Assembly (NCBI GenBank): GCA_015232865.1
Contig: JADFYU010000076.1
Coordinates: forward strand, 1 to 8,150
DNA from: Magnetococcales bacterium
GTDB taxonomy: Bacteria > Pseudomonadota > Magnetococcia > Magnetococcales > UBA8363
Length of the DNA: 8,150 nt
Direction: 5' to 3'
This document shows positions 6,056 through 8,150 of the stretch, one piece after another (positions within the stretch are counted from its first letter, which is position 1; every line of letters starts with the position of its first letter). The notes below the pieces were generated by a model. It was given only the letters and a program-made list of their open reading frames with translations, ran no database searches and was not told the DNA's origin. Both the position numbers and the translations under genes were made by a program.

Positions 6056-6207
6056 CTAGATTCGACAGTTGGGCGTGCATTAATGGGGCAACATATTGGT
6101 TTGCATGGTGAATCAGGAAAAATCGAAGTCACCTTATTGGTGATGAGACTTATGCCAGGTGAATCAATAGGTTGTGCCAGTGATGTGCGAACAACTGCCG
6201 AATCTAG
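6056..6207 (+). repeat. Repeat module B, copy B3 (152-bp imperfect hairpin)
   Basis: The termini are CTAGATTCGACAGTTG (6056-6071) and the inverse CAACTGCCGAATCTAG (6192-6207). The interior folds back imperfectly, with CAAC (6089-6092) pairing GTTG (6171-6174) and the apical stem AGTC (6127-6130) pairing GACT (6147-6150). GGTGAATC occurs at 6107-6114 and 6158-6165. It lies in the same orientation as B1 although its partner module A is inverted. Its last CTAG is the first CTAG of A3. Confidence 0.83.
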
Positions 6208-6390
6208 TGCTATTGCTCTCGTTAATTGACAGGTTAAAATCTGCACGACCACCAGTTAAAATGGGTTGGTTTTTTCGGGGCTTTGCCCCGCACCCCACTG
6301 GGACGGAGAACCGCCCCAGACCCCACCCTTTTTTTAATTGTTTTTTTGGCCTCCGGCCTGCCCATCAATTGATGAGTGCTGAAGCGCTAG
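6204..6390 (-). repeat. Repeat module A, copy A3 (full length, 187 bp, inverted)
   Basis: Reverse complement of A1, same length and with about ten differences by eye, including one that turns a G-C pair in the first GC stem into a G-T wobble. CTAG bounds both ends (6204-6207 and 6387-6390). Together A1 and A3 form a pair of inverted repeats enclosing ksgA and the HU/IHF-like gene. Confidence 0.88.
6269..6336 (+). terminator. Double GC hairpin terminator within A3
   Basis: A T-run precedes CGGGGC-TTT-GCCCCG, then the second stem (CTGGGACGG with CCGCCCCAG), then T7 at about 6329-6335. In this orientation it would stop plus-strand transcription entering from the repeat region shortly before the 6436 gene, implying that gene's promoter lies within the last 100 bp. 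Confidence 0.55.
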
Positions 6391-6435
6391 GTTCATGGAC
6401 AGTTTCTCAGCCAAAAGCAGGATAAAGAATCGACC

Positions 6436-6642
6436 ATGACCCTGAGTGAACTAAAAGCGCTAAAAAACAGCTTTGAAATGGATGGCTCCATTGCGATTGG
6501 CGTCCATCTGACCCAGGAGCAGGCCAAAGCGTTGCGGCAAGAACTTTATCTACTCTATGGTTTTGATAATGGAGAGAATCTGACGACACTCTATGGCGTG
6601 GAAGTATTGGCTATTGATGCAGAAATGTTAAAGTTTGAGTAA
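6436..6642 (+). CDS. Small hypothetical protein, 68 aa
   Basis: I do not recognise a named family. The protein is soluble, without a signal peptide or membrane helix. An N-terminal helix (TLSELKALKNSFE) is followed by a short strand (SIAIGVHL), a central helix (TQEQAKALRQELYLLYGF), and a compact C-terminal segment with GVEVLAIDAEML. This ordered pattern and normal codon use favour a real gene. The ribosome site is weak: AGGA lies about 13 nt before the ATG. It begins 45 bp after repeat A3 and ends 50 bp before the convergent end of rny, with a strong hairpin in between. Confidence 0.65.
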   Translation: MTLSELKALKNSFEMDGSIAIGVHLTQEQAKALRQELYLLYGFDNGENLTTLYGVEVLAIDAEMLKFE

Positions 6643-6644
6643 CC

Positions 6645-6685
6645 CCTCCCCAAACCGATCATCGGGAACAATCGGTTTGAGGAGG
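6645..6685. terminator. Strong hairpin between the 6436 gene and rny
   Basis: CCTCC (6645-6649) pairs with GGAGG (6681-6685); C6651 and AAACCGAT (6652-6659) pair with ATCGGTTT and G (6671-6679). That is a 14-bp stem with one C-A mismatch and an 11-nt loop. There is no T-tract on either side. It sits in a 50-bp gap between convergent genes and probably serves both as a transcript end or 3'-end stabiliser. Confidence 0.6.
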
Positions 6686-6692
6686 TCATACA

Positions 6693-8150
6693 CTAATTGG
6701 CGATCTCTTGGGCACGCATTTCTCGAATGACCGTCACCTTGATCTGTCCCGGATAGGTCATCTCATTCTCAATCCGATCCGCAACCTCCCGTGCAATCAT
6801 CATGGCTCCCTCATCATTCACACGGTCATAACTGACCAGAACCCGGACTTCCCGACCTGCTTGAATGGCAAAGGCTTTTTCCACGCCTTTAAAGTCGGTG
6901 GCAATCCCTTCCAACTGCTCCAGACGCTTGATGTAGGTTTCGACATTCTCCCGTCTCGCACCCGGACGGGCCGCTGACAGGGCGTCTGCGGCATTGGTCA
7001 ACGGTCCATAGACCGAGATTGGCTCGATGTCAAAATGGTGCGACCAGATGGCGTTGACCACCAGGGGATGCTCTCGATATTTTTTGGCAAACTCACCCCC
7101 AATGACGGCATGGGATCCCTGTACTTCATGATCCACCGCTTTGCCAATATCATGAAGAAGACCACAACGTCTGGCCAGATTTCCATCCAAGCCCAACTCT
7201 TCCGCCATGATTCCCGCAAAATAGGCCACTTCGACCGAATGGGCAAGAACGTTTTGGGTATAAGAGGTGCGAAACTGCAACGTACCGAGAAGTTTGACGA
7301 TTTCTGGGTGAACGTCACTCAATCCAACTTCAAAAACCGCTTGTTCGCCCTTTTCGACTATCTCTCGATCAATGGTTTTAGTCGCTTTTTTCACCACGGA
7401 CTCAATGCGAGCCGGATGAATGCGGCCATCACCGATCAACTCTTCTAAAGAGCGTTTGGCAATCTGACGGCGCACCGGATTAAAGCCGGAGATAACCACC
7501 GCCTCCGGGGTGTCATCAATAATCAGGTCACAACCGGTTGCCGTCTCCAAGGCACGAATATTACGCCCTTCCCGACCGATGATCCGCCCTTTCATCTCCT
7601 CGGAGGGTAAGGTAACAACCGATACGGTTCGCTCTGAAACAAACTCTCCAGCCAAGCGTTGAATAGCGGTCGCAATAGTCTCTCTGGCTCTCTGTTCGGC
7701 ATTTTCCAACGCTTCGGATTCCAGCTTTTTAAACAGATTCGCCGACTCACGACGGGCAGCTTCAGAGAGAGAGGAGAGAATCAACGCCTTGGCCTGCTCA
7801 GAATTCATGCCAGCGACCTCCTCCAACCGGGTCTGGGCAGAAGCGATCAACTCTTTATATTTTTCCTTTTGCTGGTCGTGCTCGTTTAGATCCCGTTCCA
7901 AATTGGAACGACGTTTATCCAACTCCTGCTCACGTTTGTCCAACTGATCAAACTTGCGATCAAACTGCTCTTCTCTTTTATCCAACCGAGCTTTCAACCG
8001 CTCTTGCTCAGCCCCTTTTTCCCGAAATTTTTTCTCTAATTCCTCTTCGATACGAATCTGGTGCGCTTTATTTCTAAGCTCCATCTCCCGGTTTATGGAG
8101 GCTGATTTTTCTTCAACCGCCTTTTGCTGCTGATGCAGTCTCTCTTCTTG
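6693..8150 (-). CDS. rny: Ribonuclease Y (5' end beyond the window)
   Basis: Membrane-anchored endoribonuclease that starts mRNA decay. The frame is open to the window edge, giving 485 visible residues; the family is about 510-520, so roughly 35 residues with the membrane helix lie outside. The first 150 or so visible residues are a charged, Glu/Lys/Gln-rich coiled coil. Numbered from the internal Met at 8084, the KH RNA-binding motif [10 protein letters not shown] is at 166-175. The HD metal-phosphohydrolase domain follows, with AHSVEV (281-286) and [12 protein letters not shown] (309-320), where His311-Asp312 bind metal. The C-terminus is complete (QEIAN). That Met is internal to the coiled coil and not a plausible start. 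No other gene is close enough to infer an operon. Confidence 0.95.
   Translation of the reverse strand, partial: QEERLHQQQKAVEEKSASINREMELRNKAHQIRIEEELEKKFREKGAEQERLKARLDKREEQFDRKFDQLDKREQELDKRRSNLERDLNEHDQQKEKYKELIASAQTRLEEVAGMNSEQAKALILSSLSEAARRESANLFKKLESEALENAEQRARETIATAIQRLAGEFVSERTVSVVTLPSEEMKGRIIGREGRNIRALETATGCDLIIDDTPEAVVISGFNPVRRQIAKRSLEELIGDGRIHPARIESVVKKATKTIDREIVEKGEQAVFEVGLSDVHPEIVKLLGTLQFRTSYTQNVLAHSVEVAYFAGIMAEELGLDGNLARRCGLLHDIGKAVDHEVQGSHAVIGGEFAKKYREHPLVVNAIWSHHFDIEPISVYGPLTNAADALSAARPGARRENVETYIKRLEQLEGIATDFKGVEKAFAIQAGREVRVLVSYDRVNDEGAMMIAREVADRIENEMTYPGQIKVTVIREMRAQEIAN

Larger units (their letters stand above)
5792..6435. other. Divergent spacer of about 640 bp, gene-free
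   Basis: It lies between the start of the HU/IHF-like gene and the start of the 6436 gene. Positions 5792-6055 are AT-rich without a recognisable gene or confident promoter. Positions 6056-6390 are repeat modules B3 and A3. Frames passing through the repeats are judged non-coding. Confidence 0.65.

Noticed and set aside
3872..6207. CRISPR array
   Set aside because: The repeats are few, widely separated, long and hairpin-shaped, with genes rather than unique spacers between them.
5974..6425. Open frames on both strands through modules B3 and A3
   Set aside because: They cover the hairpin repeats and look like the frames in A1/B1; there is no ribosome site or protein-like pattern.

Overview
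The window looks like chromosomal sequence of a Gram-negative, proteobacteria-like organism. It carries a heat-shock sigma factor with a clear RpoH box, a PlsC-type acyltransferase, the 16S rRNA methyltransferase KsgA/RsmA, an HU/IHF-type DNA-bending protein, and RNase Y. RNase Y beside RpoH is uncommon in the classical gamma- and beta-proteobacteria and points to a deeper-branching lineage. Magnetococcus-like bacteria are one possibility, but the sequence alone does not settle the taxon.

Layout. Positions 3-440 (+) hold the 3' part of an M15 (VanY/DacB-like) peptidase, followed by a terminator-like hairpin and about 380 bp without a gene; that gap contains a miniature copy (B4) of a repeat found elsewhere in the window. 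Positions 820-1014 (+) encode a small Cys-rich single-pass membrane protein. It converges on an unknown acidic helical protein (1090-1758, -), which lies downstream of rpoH (1924-2781, -). A roughly 157-bp divergent spacer separates rpoH from plsC (GTG start 2939, +). From 3667 to 6390 lies a segment bounded by two inverted 187-bp repeats (module A). It contains ksgA (4105-4935, -) and an HU/IHF protein with an unusual C-terminal extension (5132-5791, -). A small unknown gene (6436-6642, +) then converges on rny (6693 to beyond the window end, -), with a 14-bp-stem hairpin between them.

The most striking feature is a two-part intergenic repeat family. Module A is 187 bp, has CTAG ends and carries a pair of GC-rich terminator-like hairpins; there are two full copies (A1, A3) and one 5'-truncated copy (A2). 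Module B is about 150-165 bp, has CTAG-ATTCGGCAGTTG-type inverted ends and folds end to end into one long hairpin; there are two full copies (B1, B3), one internally deleted remnant (B2) and one 47-bp miniature (B4). B always sits at the same end of A (3 of 3), yet its orientation relative to A is reversed in one copy. Comparing B1 with B3 shows three compensatory base-pair changes, so the fold itself seems to be maintained.

Functionally the genes are mostly housekeeping: heat-shock transcription, phospholipid synthesis, ribosome maturation, nucleoid structure and mRNA decay. The A modules lie at gene ends with their T-rich side placed to stop transcripts from ksgA and from the HU/IHF gene. 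The repeats therefore appear to have become transcription punctuation, and one of them supplies the stop codon of plsC.
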